From: Aquanectria penicillioides
Taxonomy: Eukaryota > Ascomycota > Sordariomycetes > Hypocreales > Nectriaceae
Length of the DNA: 64,000 nucleotides
Reading direction: 5' to 3'
Assembly: GCA_003415625.1 (NCBI GenBank)
Contig: PYIU01000008.1
Location: forward strand, 1,550,001 to 1,614,000
Of this stretch, positions 11,365 through 22,532 are shown one piece after another. Position 1 is the first letter of the stretch; each line of letters begins with the position of its first letter. The position numbers and the translations under genes were made by a program. The notes under the pieces are model-generated. The model had not been told where the DNA came from, ran no database searches, and saw nothing but the letters and a program-made list of their open reading frames with translations.

Positions 11365-12604
11365 TTTACTGCTCTTAGGATCTCTTCTATAGTTATCCTT
11401 TTTATTTAATTAAACACTTATTTATATGCCTTTTTTACTACTAAAGTCTTTACTTTTCTTTTAGAAAGTCTATAGACTTTTAGCTTTATTAATAAAGTCT
11501 TTTTGCATTTTATAGATAGATTAGTATTTCCCCTTTGCTTATAGTTATATTAAAGTGCATTTTACTTAAGAAAGACCTTTTTAATACTATTTATAAACCT
11601 TATCTTTTTCTAATACTTAAGGAGCTTGCTGCTAGCTTTAATAATGCTATTTATAATATAGTAAAAGTTATTAATATAACTTTAGACCCTTTATAGTTTC
11701 TTTAGAGTTAGGGACTTTAATTTTTAGTAGAGGTTAGTTAGGCTCTACTAAAACTTTATATTATTGTACCTTTTTATTAATAGCTTAATAGCCTTTATGC
11801 TAGTCTTTACTAAAGATAATAATAGCTTTAATTTCTATAAAACTGCTATTTTTATAGTAGCAATTAAATGCATTTCTTCTAAATGTAAGATTCTAATCTC
11901 TTTATACTATCTAATAGCAATTATAGTATAGAAGAGATATCTCTTTTAGGCAGCCTAATTCTTTAATCCCTTAAGTATATTATCTCCCTTTATCTTAAAG
12001 TTAAGACTAATAAGATTTTCAATTTTAATTAATTATAAGTTTATAATCTTCTTTTTACTTAAGGCAGGCTCTATTAATATCTTTCTATTCCTTAAGAAAC
12101 TAAATATTTTATCTAAAGCTCTTAAGGGCTCCTTTAAGGTATAGAAGAGTTAGCTTCCTTAATACTTAAAGCTTTTATTTTTATTATCTTTTACTTTAGA
12201 TTTTAACTTATTTTTAGGCTATATTTTACACTTAATCTTTAACTTATTCTTAATCTTTTAGTTAAAATACTTCTATAGCTTTTGCATTTACTGCATTATT
12301 TTTATTATTTGCTGTATTATAATGCTTAGATTTAGCTAAATCTTCTATAGGTCCCTTTTAGTAGGCTTTACTAACCTTTTAAAGGGGAGTAAGAGATCCT
12401 TAAGATTATCTTCTCCCTTAGCAGGATCTTCTTTATTATCAATCCATTTAATTGCTTTAATAGTAGGGACTGGCTTTAAGGCTGGCTTTAAAGCTATTGC
12501 TTAAGTCTTAGGACCTTAATTGATTGATATTGCAAGCGCCGACTTTAAGGGATGAACTTTAGGTTAGTCTAAACCTTTTAAATAGCTGCAATTTTTTCTT
12601 GAAT

Positions 12605-12625
12605 TGGAGCTTTAGGCTTATAACC
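12605..12625 (-). other. Putative primer-binding site of the copia element
   Basis: Directly inside the 5' LTR the minus strand reads GGTTATAAGCCTAAAGC. Allowing RIP changes, GGTTATGAGCC is complementary to the anticodon stem-loop of initiator tRNA-Met (...GGCTCATAACC...), as in copia elements that prime from a half-tRNA. The tRNA match is from memory and should be checked. Confidence 0.45.
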
Positions 12626-12884
12626 TATAAACAATATACAGGCACGCGCAGGGACGGTTATAGCAGGCAATATATGCAATGGGTCGGTTTAGATCAATTA
12701 GGATTTATAAGGAGCAGCTAGATAGTGGTCGCAGAATGCAGTCACCTATTTACAGTGCAGGGATTCCCTTGTGAGGATACATGGCCTCAAGACCTAGGCC
12801 CATAAGGCCCCTAAGGTCGGCTTGTAGCCGGCCGCTATATCTATAGCGGCAACCACCTTCGCCCGGCCGCTATATCCGTCAACA
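12626..12884 (-). repeat. Copia LTR (5' LTR on the element's strand)
   Basis: 259 bp, same length as its partner; begins TATAAACAAT (G>A in the TG terminus) and ends CCGTCAACA on the plus strand. Followed by GGAAC at 12885-12889. Confidence 0.9.
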
Positions 12885-12889
12885 GGAAC
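12885..12889. repeat. Right target-site duplication GGAAC
   Basis: Matches 7376-7380; 5-bp duplication is the usual length for LTR retrotransposons. Confidence 0.9.
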
Positions 12890-13595
12890 AAATACGTAAT
12901 GATCCCCCCGACCGTCAGCGGGTAAATTCTCTCCATCTGATAACAAAAAAAAAAAAAAAGAAAGGGGGGCATAAACTGGGGAAAAAGATATAGGATAAGC
13001 TGGTAGCCATCGGCCGCTGCACACGTACCTACATCCAGTGCAACGGTTGGAGTCGCAGCTGTAGCAGGCGCTGTACCGGCCGCAGCAGCATCAGGCTACG
13101 TGCCTGCCTGTAATTACCTAGGTTGGCCGCATCGCGCCCGCCCTCAGCTCTCAGGTACCGAGGCTTCGGGTGAGTGTACCAGGCAGTTGCAGTGCCATCG
13201 TGGGGAAAGCACACCCTTACGCACTACGTACCAGCGCTTTTTGTGCTGGCAGTTGCGGCTTCCGTTCCATTTCCCACGGCCTACGGGGGGTTCCCACCTT
13301 CCGTCCCGCGAATCACAGCCAGCAGCCTGCCGAGGCACGGCGGGTTTTCGGCCACTGACGTACGACCGGGGGGTTCCTGCGGCTGCCGTCCACGCCGCCC
13401 TCGGCCACCACTGCGATCGATTAGCTTGGAATATCACCGCTATGATTGTATGAGGCCATTCCCACGCCCAAACACCTCAGCCCTCCTTTTCTTTCTTTTT
13501 CTGCCGGCCCTCGTTTTCTCCTTCTTCTTCTCCCCGCCCCGCCAATGGTCGCCCGCGATCTTTTTCTTCCTTGATATCCTCCTCCCGCCGTCGCA
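12890..13595. promoter_or_regulatory. Upstream region of the PEX11-family gene
   Basis: About 700 bp. An A-run lies near 12945-12960; pyrimidine-rich CT tracts at about 13485-13590 directly before the ATG are typical of ascomycete leaders. Open frames here carry no recognisable domain. The copia insertion point lies about 700 bp upstream of the start codon, so it may displace distal promoter elements. Confidence 0.45.
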
Positions 13596-14567
13596 ATGTC
13601 CGAAACCGCCCTCGAAGCCCCCGCCATCGAGATCGAGGCCCAGGTGCCTCTCTCAGAGCCTCGGGTCAATGATGACCCCCCGGCCAAGAAGCCCACCTCT
13701 GGAGTCGCCACCAAGGGCGCCCCGTTCAGCCTCGCCGCGACAATCGCCGCGACGCCCTCAAACGTCGATGCCTTCATCAACCACCTCCACCGCTGCCTGC
13801 GCACCCGCAGCGGCACCGACACCGTCCTCCTCTTCACCGCGTACTCGGCCCGTCTCACTGGCGCGACACTCGATATTCTCGGCCGCACCGCCCTGCGCCA
13901 ATCCGCTCGTAAGCTCGTCGAGCTCGCCTTCCAGCTGCCCCCGTCGACGACCGTCGATTTGAGCACCGCCCCTGCTCCTCCTCTTGCCACGCTCGCTCTG
14001 GCCCTCGCGAAGCGTCTCCAGGCTTTCGTCGGCATGCTTGGCGAATGGCGAACTATGAACCGTTTGTGGGGCATCATGGCCATGTGGCTCGCTGCAAAGG
14101 ACCTCCTTACCCGTCTGCGCAAGCCCGCTACCGTCGCTGAGGGCGAGAAGGCCCCCAAGTCGAGCAAATTCAACACCACAATTGAGGTCCTCCAGGTCAT
14201 TTCCCTCATCACATACCACATCGGCGAGGCCACCGCCTGGTTTACCGGAAAGGGCGTTTTCACCTGGTCCCCCGAGGTCAGCAACCGCTTCGCGACCGTC
14301 AGCGTTCGGTCCTGGGGTGCCTATGTCTTCATGGAGCTTCTCCGCCTGCTCGTCGAGCGCTCGCGCAGAACCGTCTCGCAAGACGCAGCTGTCGAAAAGG
14401 AGTACAGGGACGACTGGTTCACCAACTTCACCCACACTCTGGCCTGGGCGCCCTTGACCATCCACTGGGGCTATGGCAACGGCTTCCTCCCCGAGATTGC
14501 TGTTGCGGCCCTGGCGACCTACCCATCGGCGGCCCTCATGAAGGACTTGTGGAAGTCTACCGCGTAA
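13596..14567 (+). CDS. Peroxin-11 family protein (PEX11C-like)
   Basis: Peroxisomal membrane protein of the PEX11 family, which shapes and elongates peroxisome membranes before fission. Intronless, 323 aa. After a Pro/Ala-rich N terminus (about 1-55), the family start FINHLHRCLRTRSGTDTVLL is visible (residues about 59-78), followed by amphipathic stretches (TAYSARLTG, RLQAFVGMLGEWRTMNRLWG) and a C-terminal hydrophobic region (IHWGYGNGFLPEIAVAALAT). The ATG has a good context (CGCAATGTCC). The match to the filamentous-fungal PEX11C branch rather than Pex11A/B is a judgement from length and sequence style. Convergent with the hemerythrin gene. Confidence 0.8.
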   Translation: MSETALEAPAIEIEAQVPLSEPRVNDDPPAKKPTSGVATKGAPFSLAATIAATPSNVDAFINHLHRCLRTRSGTDTVLLFTAYSARLTGATLDILGRTALRQSARKLVELAFQLPPSTTVDLSTAPAPPLATLALALAKRLQAFVGMLGEWRTMNRLWGIMAMWLAAKDLLTRLRKPATVAEGEKAPKSSKFNTTIEVLQVISLITYHIGEATAWFTGKGVFTWSPEVSNRFATVSVRSWGAYVFMELLRLLVERSRRTVSQDAAVEKEYRDDWFTNFTHTLAWAPLTIHWGYGNGFLPEIAVAALATYPSAALMKDLWKSTA

Positions 14568-15117
14568 ATTCGGTCGGAATAGGCCACAATAAACCTATAG
14601 TGCTGCGGTGGCCAGTGACTAGTTGAAATTCTCAAACAGCCACGGAGAGCAGGATAAAGAGCAGGATAACGGAGGCTTAGGGCTAGCAAAAAAAGCTAAG
14701 CAATGGCAGATACCAATATTTTATTTTGAAAGAGAAGGGAAAAGACGGCGAAAATGAAAGGCGTACATGGTGTCAAACATGAGGCACAACGCAAGATTGC
14801 ACATTTAGGAAGCGAGCACACAAACCAACGGAGATGGCAGAGAGAGAAATCGCATATTTCAAGACTACAAGAACGACTTCTGCTCTAGGATAATGAGGCA
14901 ATTCCGTGTGCAACTAAGGAATATATATACATATATAGGTAGAGCTAGATATATGGTCTTGTACGGCGCAACACGCTGAATATAGTTAAGACAAGAAGCA
15001 AGCAACCAGGAGGATCAAACATAGGAATCCTCTATCCCCCCCATCCATCCCCCCCATTATGTCTCCCTCACCTAACAACGTCTATGACATTGAGTTCGCC
15101 TCGCAAGCGCGACCAAA
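14568..15117. other. Convergent intergenic stretch between PEX11-like and hemerythrin-like genes
   Basis: 550 bp holding two 3' UTRs; includes a short AT run (ATATATATACATATATAGG near 14922). No gene seen. Confidence 0.45.
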
Positions 15118-16028
15118 TCACATGGGTATCTTCATCATTTCCTCCTTGGTCCAATACCGTCGCATGTTCTCGGCTCCTAGAGTCTTTACCTCCTGGTCCA
15201 AGTGCGTCCACAACACCTCGCCCCAGCTTTCCATCTTGGCCTTGAGCACGTCGAGCTCAAAGTCGCACTCTCCGCCACGGCACTTCTTCAGGTATTCTTC
15301 AAACCCCTCGAGTCCCGCGTGGATCTGGCGGTGCTGCTGCAACAGCTCGGCCGCGCCGCCGCCGCGCCCGTTGCGGAACTCGGGCATCTTCTTTGCTAGG
15401 TGCGGGAAGACGTACGTCTCCTCGATGCCGTGGTGCATCGTCAGATGCTCGGCGAAGCGGAGACCCTCAGAGAGGAATTGCTTAAGGGACATGCCCTGTG
15501 GCCGACGGCCTGTTGTGCAGGCCGTCCAAAGGAGATTCCACGAACGGCGGAAGTTCTCGTGCTGTTGAAGTAGGTGTCAGTGGTAATCAAGATGAGATGT
15601 GTCGACAATGAAGATTTTAGTCCCAGAGACGGTGGCGCGCCAAATGTCTCTATTCACAGCTGATTGGAGAGAGGAAAGTGAAATCTTACAAAGTAGTCCA
15701 TCTTCTCAGCCAAGCGGTTATAGAACCTGAAATCATGATCCGATAAAGGAGGGAGCGCATCCTGTTCCGACTTGCCAGCCTCAGCGGCTTTCACACTGCT
15801 CTCGGGCTTCTCTTCCGTCGACATAGTGGCGGCCAGTTGGTTCTGATAATGCGCTTTCGCAGTTGTCGACAGCCCCGCAATCTTGGCGATATCCCGTCTC
15901 ACAATCGCAAGTGAGCGAGGTTCCGTCGTAAGGCGCAGCAAGGATCCTGTGCGTCGTCCAGTGAAAACGACGCTATTGTAATTGGCAGTTTTCAAGCGTA
16001 AGTGACCCAAACAGAGCAATAGCCTCAT
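15118..16028 (-). CDS. Hemerythrin/HHE cation-binding domain protein
   Basis: Small helical-bundle protein likely to bind a di-iron centre. Exons 15690-16028 and 15118-15561; intron 15562-15689 (GTAAGA...CAACAG). Spliced protein 260 aa from the most upstream ATG. The metal ligands expected of the family are visible: LSDHDFRFYNRL, DYFHENFRRSW (across the splice), LTMHHGIEETYVFPHL, QQHRQIHAGLEGFEEYL and WTHLDQEVKTL. An internal ATG at 15822-15824 (MSTEEKPESS, good context with A at -3) would give a 192-aa protein. The additional 68 N-terminal residues are rich in Arg/Leu/Thr and poor in acidic residues, so could be a mitochondrial presequence. Which start is used is open. Confidence 0.85.
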
Positions 16029-18410
16029 GGCATTTGCACAAGCACAGGCCCTTCACGAAGCTCTTCTCTTGCGGAAAGCAGACGCAAGGAGGTGGTTTTA
16101 TTGCACGACAATCAACCCACGGCCCGGTATGGACCTTTGACGCTTCGTAAAAGAGACCAATAGAAACCAGGGTAAAAGTGAACATGGAGAAGAAAAAAAC
16201 GAATCTGACTGAGACGCCTCCTACCAACATCGCAAAGCTAAGCCCAGACCAGCCAAACAGGCTCTTTGCCGCCTCCAGCAGCGGGCCTGGTTGGAAATGG
16301 AGCCTGGCTTCTATCCGACCAGCCGCGCGCCAACTTAGTCATCTCGGCGCATCGCTGTCAAGACCACAAAAACGACGAGTTCCGGGCGCGGCGCCAACAC
16401 AGCTCGGTGAAACAACACCATGAAAATGTCCGAATTGTCCGTTTCGCCACGGCATGATTGAACAAAAAAAGAACACGCGACACTTCCCACACGTTCCACA
16501 ACTTCGGGCAGATGACAAAGCCTAGGCGAGACTAGCCATTATATGCTTTCTCCATTTATGTATGGCATGTACACATGTGGACGGACCCAGCGAGGCTCAT
16601 CGGCCGAGAACACGGGGCCCTTGCTCGGTAAGAAGCCCGACCGATAGGTGTCAGGGCCGAGTCGGTAAACGGAGATTTCGGTGTGGAATTATGCACCAGG
16701 CGTATCGGATGTATAATTATAGAACATGGCTCGATTAAACCATTGGCTAGCTCAAGGGACCCAGTGTCTTGCCGAGCTATTCGAGAACGAGGTTGGGCTC
16801 ACGTCTAAGTGATAATATCAACGTGCATAATAAGATCTCCTCGTCTCTTATCCATATGCAAAGTAGACACTAACCCAGCGGAGACAAAAAATAGATACAG
16901 AATCTAAGTTTATAATGCCCAAATGATTTGTCCGTAGACTGTGATAATTAGATTAAACCCGTTTTCGAGCCAATTCTAACTATGGGTTACACAGTGAGGT
17001 TTTTCACATTTTGGGCAAGGCCTGTGTTGCAAAGAGTCGCATATATCAGATGCCTCGCGATGATGCAGTTCGAAAGTACTCGGCCGGGGGGGTTTTTTTT
17101 TTCCACAGAGACTTTGAAGCTCTTTACAGTAACATAGAAACGCAGGTTATGAACCATTTCCAACACCAAGAATATTTCTAATAAGGTTCATTCACTCGTC
17201 TAGAGATTATTAAACCAAGACGTCCTACTCGTGCATTCTGTTTGTTTTGAAACGAGAATATCGACATATCTGTCTTGGTCCGACAACTCAAACTCAGGAA
17301 AGGCCTTGGTCTCTTTATTCCACAAGTATGTCACATAATTTGCTGAACTTGGCGGCTCAAACAATTTAATCTCCAAACGGTGCGACAACATATCTTGGTT
17401 ATGAGAAAACGTAATCTCAGCATCGTTGCATATGGGCCATACTCCTACGGGTCAACGGGTCGTCCGTTTAACCAGCCATGAAACTCAAACGTCTAGTAGC
17501 AAGTAGAGATTCCGCCAGGAAAGAAATTGACTACGAGAGAAAGCCAAAGGAAAATACCACAGGAATATTCTCCAATATTCTCACTGAGCGTGAACGGATC
17601 CTAAAGCCCTTGGTTTATTGGTGTGACGAGCCAAATATTTCTCTCAAACAGTTTAAGATGTAGACCAAGATTTCTTGGTATCCATTTCCTCCAGTCTCCA
17701 TCAAGCTGGATTAGTGGATAACACTCTCGTTCAGAAATCACCTGTGGGCAACTGGATGGTCTTGATGTGATATTCGAGAAATAGCGTTTTCGAAGGGCTT
17801 GATGAGTTCATCTAGATCGCCATTGCAATTGGATCGTCAATCAATGAACAGTATGCGATAACCCAATGGAAAGTGTTGTGTCCCGTTTTCATTTGAATCA
17901 TGCCATAATGTCAAATGATGATTTGCACTGCTTGTATAGCATAGCTCTGCTGATCGAAACAAGGCATATCAAGGCCCGAGTTGAGCAAATTTGAATAGAT
18001 GGTCACCGTGAAAACAACAACAGCCAACAAATCTCAGGCGAAAAAGAACTTCGTAAATGATTATATTGCCATTGTTTCCTTTCACAGGGGCTCGTCGGTC
18101 TTTTAAAGTACTTTGTCATTGGAATCCAACGGGCGCGGAGGGCGCCATCTCTCTACTTTGACTTCCCAACCCGGCCATACACATACATATGCAATGAGAC
18201 GTTCCTTTTTACTTTCACCAAAAACACCGCAGGCATTCGCACGTATGTGGAAGACTGACGAGTTCTATGTATCCTTATTCCGTTTCAACCTAGTGACACG
18301 TAAGCGAGTTGCCCTCGCATCCTCGCCCTTTTCATTAAAAAGCAACCATCCCATGCAAAATGCAAGCAACTTTAGACGCCTTCATCTCGGTTTCATTCCC
18401 TTGTCTCCTT
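16029..18410. other. 2.4-kb stretch without a secure gene
   Basis: The first part is the hemerythrin promoter. Between about 17200 and 18000 the minus strand carries broken but protein-like stretches: an open segment of about 75 codons ending at 17200 (WPICNDAEITFSHNQDMLSH...), and further upstream QLDGDWRKWIPRNLG, GIFLWLSLVV and DLDELIKPFENAISR in nearby frames, separated by stops. This looks like an eroded coding sequence, possibly of a NACHT/repeat-type protein (GIFLWLSLVV is reminiscent), but I cannot assign it. Confidence 0.3.
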
Positions 18411-21166
18411 TCAACCCCGGACGGCCGCACCCAGCGCTCCGCCTGTGAACTGTGTACCACCAGCCTGTCGCTGAGTGTTACCGCCCGCTCGCGCACCTCC
18501 TCTGCGCTGGCCCTGGCCTCCCCTCTGGCCGCCCCGGCCTCGGCCGCCTTGTCGCTCAAAGGCATTTGAGGTGCCCTGAGTTCGCTGCTCCAGCGTCCGC
18601 TCGTTGGTCTCGATAAGCGCGCTGGCCTTGTCGGACAGCGCAAGAGCGAGGGACTGAAGACGGCTGAGCTCAACTCCCTTGCGGAAGATGACAGTGGAAG
18701 TGACCTGGTCCAGGGAGGCTGCCAGCTCCTCGTGGCTGATCATCTTGCTGATAACAGCCGACACCTTGGTGTCGTCAAGCTCGAACATGGTGCTGAGGGT
18801 TTCGATGGCGAGGGTGTCGTAGAAAGGAGCGTAGGTGAAGAGGTATGTTCGAAGACCCTCCTCCTGGATCTGCTTGGAGAGCATGGCCTTGATCTCCTCT
18901 GCGTTGGGCATGAGATCCCAGATCTTGATGCTGTGGATGAAAGTGGTCGACTTCTTCCACTCGCCAGCGGCCAGGGCCTTCGAGGCCTGCATCACGTGGT
19001 CTCGAGTGTTCTCGGGGGGGCCAGTGAAGATTTGCCTTTCGTGGTACTCGAGCATACGGCGGTAGGTCTTGCTAATCACACGCTTCTTGACGTCGGGCGA
19101 TGAGCCGGTCTGGGCCAGCAGGGGGATCTCCAGGAGCATGCTGCAGGTCAAGTACACACACTCGAGCAGCTCTAGGTTGATGTGCATGTGGAAGGGGAGC
19201 TGTCGCTGCTTCTCAAGGCGCTCCTGCTCGGGAGAGACCTGGCCATATCGCTGCATCATAACACCCTGAGCGAGAAGCTCTTTTTGGCGACCGCTGCCGC
19301 AGATCTCCTGGAGGGTGTTCTGGGCATCGTAGACGAGGCCCTTGCGGAAGGCGCAGAGGCCGACCTGGACCAATGTTCGGTTGTAGAGGATCTGGCTCTG
19401 GACGTCGAAGTTGGGGATGTTCTCCTGAAGATGCGACATCAACATCATGTCACGGGCCTTGTAGTACTCTCCGTGCAGAGCAAGGAAGTAGACCTGGCAC
19501 AACATAGCTCGGGCACGGATAATGCCGTCGCTCTTGCTGAAGAGGTAGTTGCAGAGGACGTTGACGAGGTTGTTGGCATCCTGAGCTTGGCTTCGGGGAG
19601 AGATGACTGACTCAACAGTTTCGCTGACAGTCTTCCAGCAGTTCTCCTCAAAGGTCTTGACAACCTGGGCGGGCTACACGAGAGGGTTAGCAAATCATGT
19701 GGGAAACGATTGAAAAAGCGAGAATTGCGTGGATTTACCTTGAAGTAAACGTGCTCTAGGCGGCGCATGACAATTCGGTTCACGCTGTCTTGAGGAGTCT
19801 CGAGAGCCTCGTCCTTCTGGAGGTACTCGTAGTAGAGGAGACCGCGAAAGATGATGTTGTACAGAGCACCCTCATCCTGCAATCTCTCAATGTACTCGGA
19901 GGTGTGGGGGTCGATGCTCTGCAGAGAGCGGACGAGCTCGTCGTCTAGTCGCTCGATGTACGAGACAACGCTGCCGGGGACCTTGATATACTTCTGGCCG
20001 GCCTGAAGGGTGGGGGGCTTCTCATCATCATCCCACTCCTCGGCATTCTCAACAACCACGTAGTCCTTGTTCTGCTCGAGGACCTCGAGAAGAGCAGAGA
20101 GCTCCTTCTCGGCGGCCTTCCAGTGCTCCAAAGGCATAACGTTGCCAGTACCGGCACCGAGATCAAATCGGGCAGAGACGATGGTAAGGAGGGTTCGGAT
20201 CTTCTGGTAAGGGGTGTTGGCAATCTCGAACAGCTTCTCCATCACCTTGATCTGCTCAAGACGGTCGGTGTTCTTCTTTCCACGAGAGTCCAAAATGGTT
20301 CGGAGGTGCTTGAAGATACTCTCGGGAGTGTACTGGAGAGTCTTTCCTCCCTTGCCAACAGTGGCGAAACCATCATCACCGCCAACCTCTTCTACGGTGG
20401 GGGCCTCGACCTCGAACTTGGCAGTCTTCTTGGGCTTGGCAACCTGCTGGGGCTCGTCCTCGGAAGACTCCATGAAGGCATCCTTATCAGCCCGGTAGGC
20501 GTCGATCGGGGTCTGGAACTCCTTGTTGTTCTTCTTGATCTTTTGCTTGACGGCGTTCAGGGCTCGGGCCTGGGTGGCATTCATCTTCTTTCCGGGGGTG
20601 ACCTTCTGCTTGGCGAGGGCCTCGTTCATGAAGTCCTCGAGCTCGGCAAGGATTCGGATATAAGGCTTGGGGGCTTTGCTGCCAGTCAACTTGGAGACCT
20701 GGCGGTTGAGCTTGTCGAATTCTATAAATTTTGAAACGTTAGTAATTTTGTATTAATTTATAATTGTATCGGGAGTTGAGGCCTCGTGGAGTTGCGGCTT
20801 AGGGAGGGGCGTACCGGTCGAGATGAGAGTCCAGTCGCCGTTCTTCTGGCCGTTCTCAATCTGCTTGATGCAGGCCTCGAGCTCGTCAAGGCGCTTGTCC
20901 TTTGCACTCTTGACCTTGGCTCGGACCTCATCATCGCTATCCTCGCTGTCGGACGACGCATCTTTCAAAAACTTGTTGGCACCGACTCGACCGCTGTCGG
21001 AGTCGTCGCTATCAGAATCATCGGAATCTTCCTGGGACTCCTCGTCAGAGTCCTCCTGGGAGTCATCAACCGCCTGCTCCTCCTCCTCCTCCTCGGAGTA
21101 AAGCTCCTCCTCGTCGCTGGAGCTGTCGGTAGAGCTGTCGTCGCCGCCGCGGAAGAATCGAGACAT
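18411..21166 (-). CDS. NIP1: Eukaryotic translation initiation factor 3 subunit C
   Basis: Core subunit of eIF3, bridging eIF1/eIF5 and the 40S subunit during start-codon scanning. Exons 20815-21166, 19739-20721 and 18411-19673; introns 20722-20814 (GTACGC...TTATAG) and 19674-19738 (GTAAAT...GTGTAG). Spliced length 865 aa, normal for the family. N terminus MSRFFRGG followed by a long acidic Ser/Asp/Glu tract (residues about 10-75); then [16 protein letters not shown] across the first splice; the eIF3c N-terminal domain; a PCI domain near the end (...[20 protein letters not shown]...); and an RGG-type tail ([18 protein letters not shown]). Divergent from ISA2 with a 585-bp interval. Confidence 0.95.
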
Positions 21167-21751
21167 GATGGGCGAGTTGGGTCTTGTCCTTGTCCTGTTG
21201 AGGGTCAAACTCGCGGGTGCGTGCGCGGGGTTGTTTCGACACAAGGCAAAATTGAGGATTTTTGGTGGGAGGTGGGCGTGCACCTTGGGGCTTAGCGATA
21301 CGGCAACTCGCGAGTCACAGGCCACAAACTGATATCGATAAGCGGGCCAAATCGACCGGACTAGCATTACATAATCCGTGTCTCTTTTTTTTCCCTCGCT
21401 CACAGAACTGTGGGCGAGAGAGCCTAGAAAGCAGAGCAGGGCAGGTCGATGAGCCCCAGAAGCAAGCTTGTACCCTTTCGGCCGCTCGTGCGCGCTTGGT
21501 ACCTCCTCGGACTCCGGTTCGCCTTTGCTCGGCCCCCGGTCCAGATCAGAAGAAATTCGAGATCCAACAAACCAGTCACTGCCCCGGCTTCTTGCATTTC
21601 TCAGCAAGGAAAAAAAAAAGGTCCTGTCGCTACCACACCTGCTACAACCACCACTCTCTCCTATCCAGACTATCCCCCCAGAAACCATCGCTGCCAAACT
21701 CACGCCTGCCTAAATAATCCTCGCTATCAATTTCACCTGTCACAGCCAGCC
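21167..21751. promoter_or_regulatory. Divergent promoter interval between eIF3c and ISA2
   Basis: 585 bp. Includes an A-run at 21607-21619 and CT-rich patches near 21650-21670 on the ISA2 side. Open frames here are chance extensions of the neighbours. Confidence 0.45.
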
Positions 21752-22532
21752 ATGCCCCGCTTACGCTGCGAGAACGCGCCCTCGGCAGCTCGATCGTTCC
21801 TCCAGCTCGCCCGTCGCAGCTACTCCACGCCCGCCACCCAGTCCGCAACGCCCCTCGAGTTCCTCTTCCCAAGAAGCGTGTCGCCCGTCGCTCCTCGAAC
21901 CGCATCATGCCTTTCAGCACCTTCTAGCGTTCGCGCTCGTGCTCAACACGCCCGTGTCGGCCTTCCTCGTCATTCGCCATCCGGGTCCCCGCAAAGCGAC
22001 ATTTTTCAACATCCCCTGCTCGACACCAGACACGAAGCATCCTGAACACCCAGCAAGATGAAGATGGCAACGAGATGATGCTAGAAATCACACCCCGGGC
22101 AGCCCAGGTACGTTATTATCCACACTCATGTGGTGGGTAATGGCATTAACATTCAAGGAGCGTCTGTGCAAAATTATGGAAAAGGATGCCAACCCCAACC
22201 TTGCCTTGCGCATCCAAGTCGAGAGCGGTGGCTGTCACGGTTTCCAGTATCTCATGAGCCTCATTACTCTTCCGCCAAAGGACTCTCCCGAGTGGTCCTC
22301 TACATTGAACGAAGACGACACCATCTTCCAGTACCTGCCCGACGACGCCGACCCGGCTTCGGCCTCTGAAGAGGGGCCCAAGATTATCCTAGATGAGCCT
22401 TCCCTGGATCTTCTCAAGGGAAGCAAGGTGGATTTCACAATGGAGTTAATCGGCTCTCAGTTTAAGATCGTTGACAACCCATATGCCACCAGCAGTTGCG
22501 GTTGTGGTACCAGCTTCGACATCAAGATGTAA
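21752..22532 (+). CDS. ISA2: Mitochondrial iron-sulfur cluster assembly protein ISA2 (A-type, HesB-like)
   Basis: A-type carrier acting in [4Fe-4S] maturation in the mitochondrial matrix. The conserved cysteines are visible: ESGGCHGFQY and SSCGCGTSF near the C terminus. N terminus MPRLR...ARRSYSTP looks like a cleaved presequence. The last intron 22108-22157 (GTACGT...TTCAAG) is clear. The N-terminal half needs one more change of frame: either a 50-bp intron 21878-21927 (GTGTCG...TTCTAG, weak donor), giving 226 aa, or a one-base undercall somewhere after 21927. The frame downstream (FAIRVPAKRHFSTS, TQQDEDGNEMMLEITPRAAQ) is certain. An alternative reading therefore changes only the poorly conserved transit region. 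Confidence 0.88.

Larger units (their letters stand above)
7381..12884 (-). mobile_element. Complete but RIP-degraded Ty1/copia LTR retrotransposon
   Basis: 5,504 bp bounded by two 259-bp direct repeats (7381-7639, 12626-12884) that start TG and end CA (one base RIP-changed), flanked by GGAAC duplications. Coding strand is minus. Reading 12.6 to 7.6 kb one meets the Ty1/copia order: a Gag zinc knuckle relic at 11323-11364 (CX2CX4HX4C spacing, with Cys, Gln and His codons altered by G>A/C>T), a gag-pre-integrase remnant (10591-10833, ...ILKDAVLIKDFLLNI...), an integrase start (10132-10329, ...YIDLIELSLHIYNRKRY...), then the reverse transcriptase catalytic motif as YIDN at 8830-8841. All frames are riddled with stops. 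CA and TG are scarce while CT, AG and GC persist, which fits CpA-directed RIP. Integrase before reverse transcriptase identifies copia and excludes gypsy. Confidence 0.9.

Noticed and set aside
7381..12884. CRISPR array or tandem satellite in the AT-rich block
   Set aside because: No regularly spaced repeats; the block is explained by a single copia element.
13174..13962. 262-codon plus-strand frame overlapping the PEX11 start
   Set aside because: Out-of-frame Pro/Ser/Arg-rich shadow of the PEX11 coding region and its leader.
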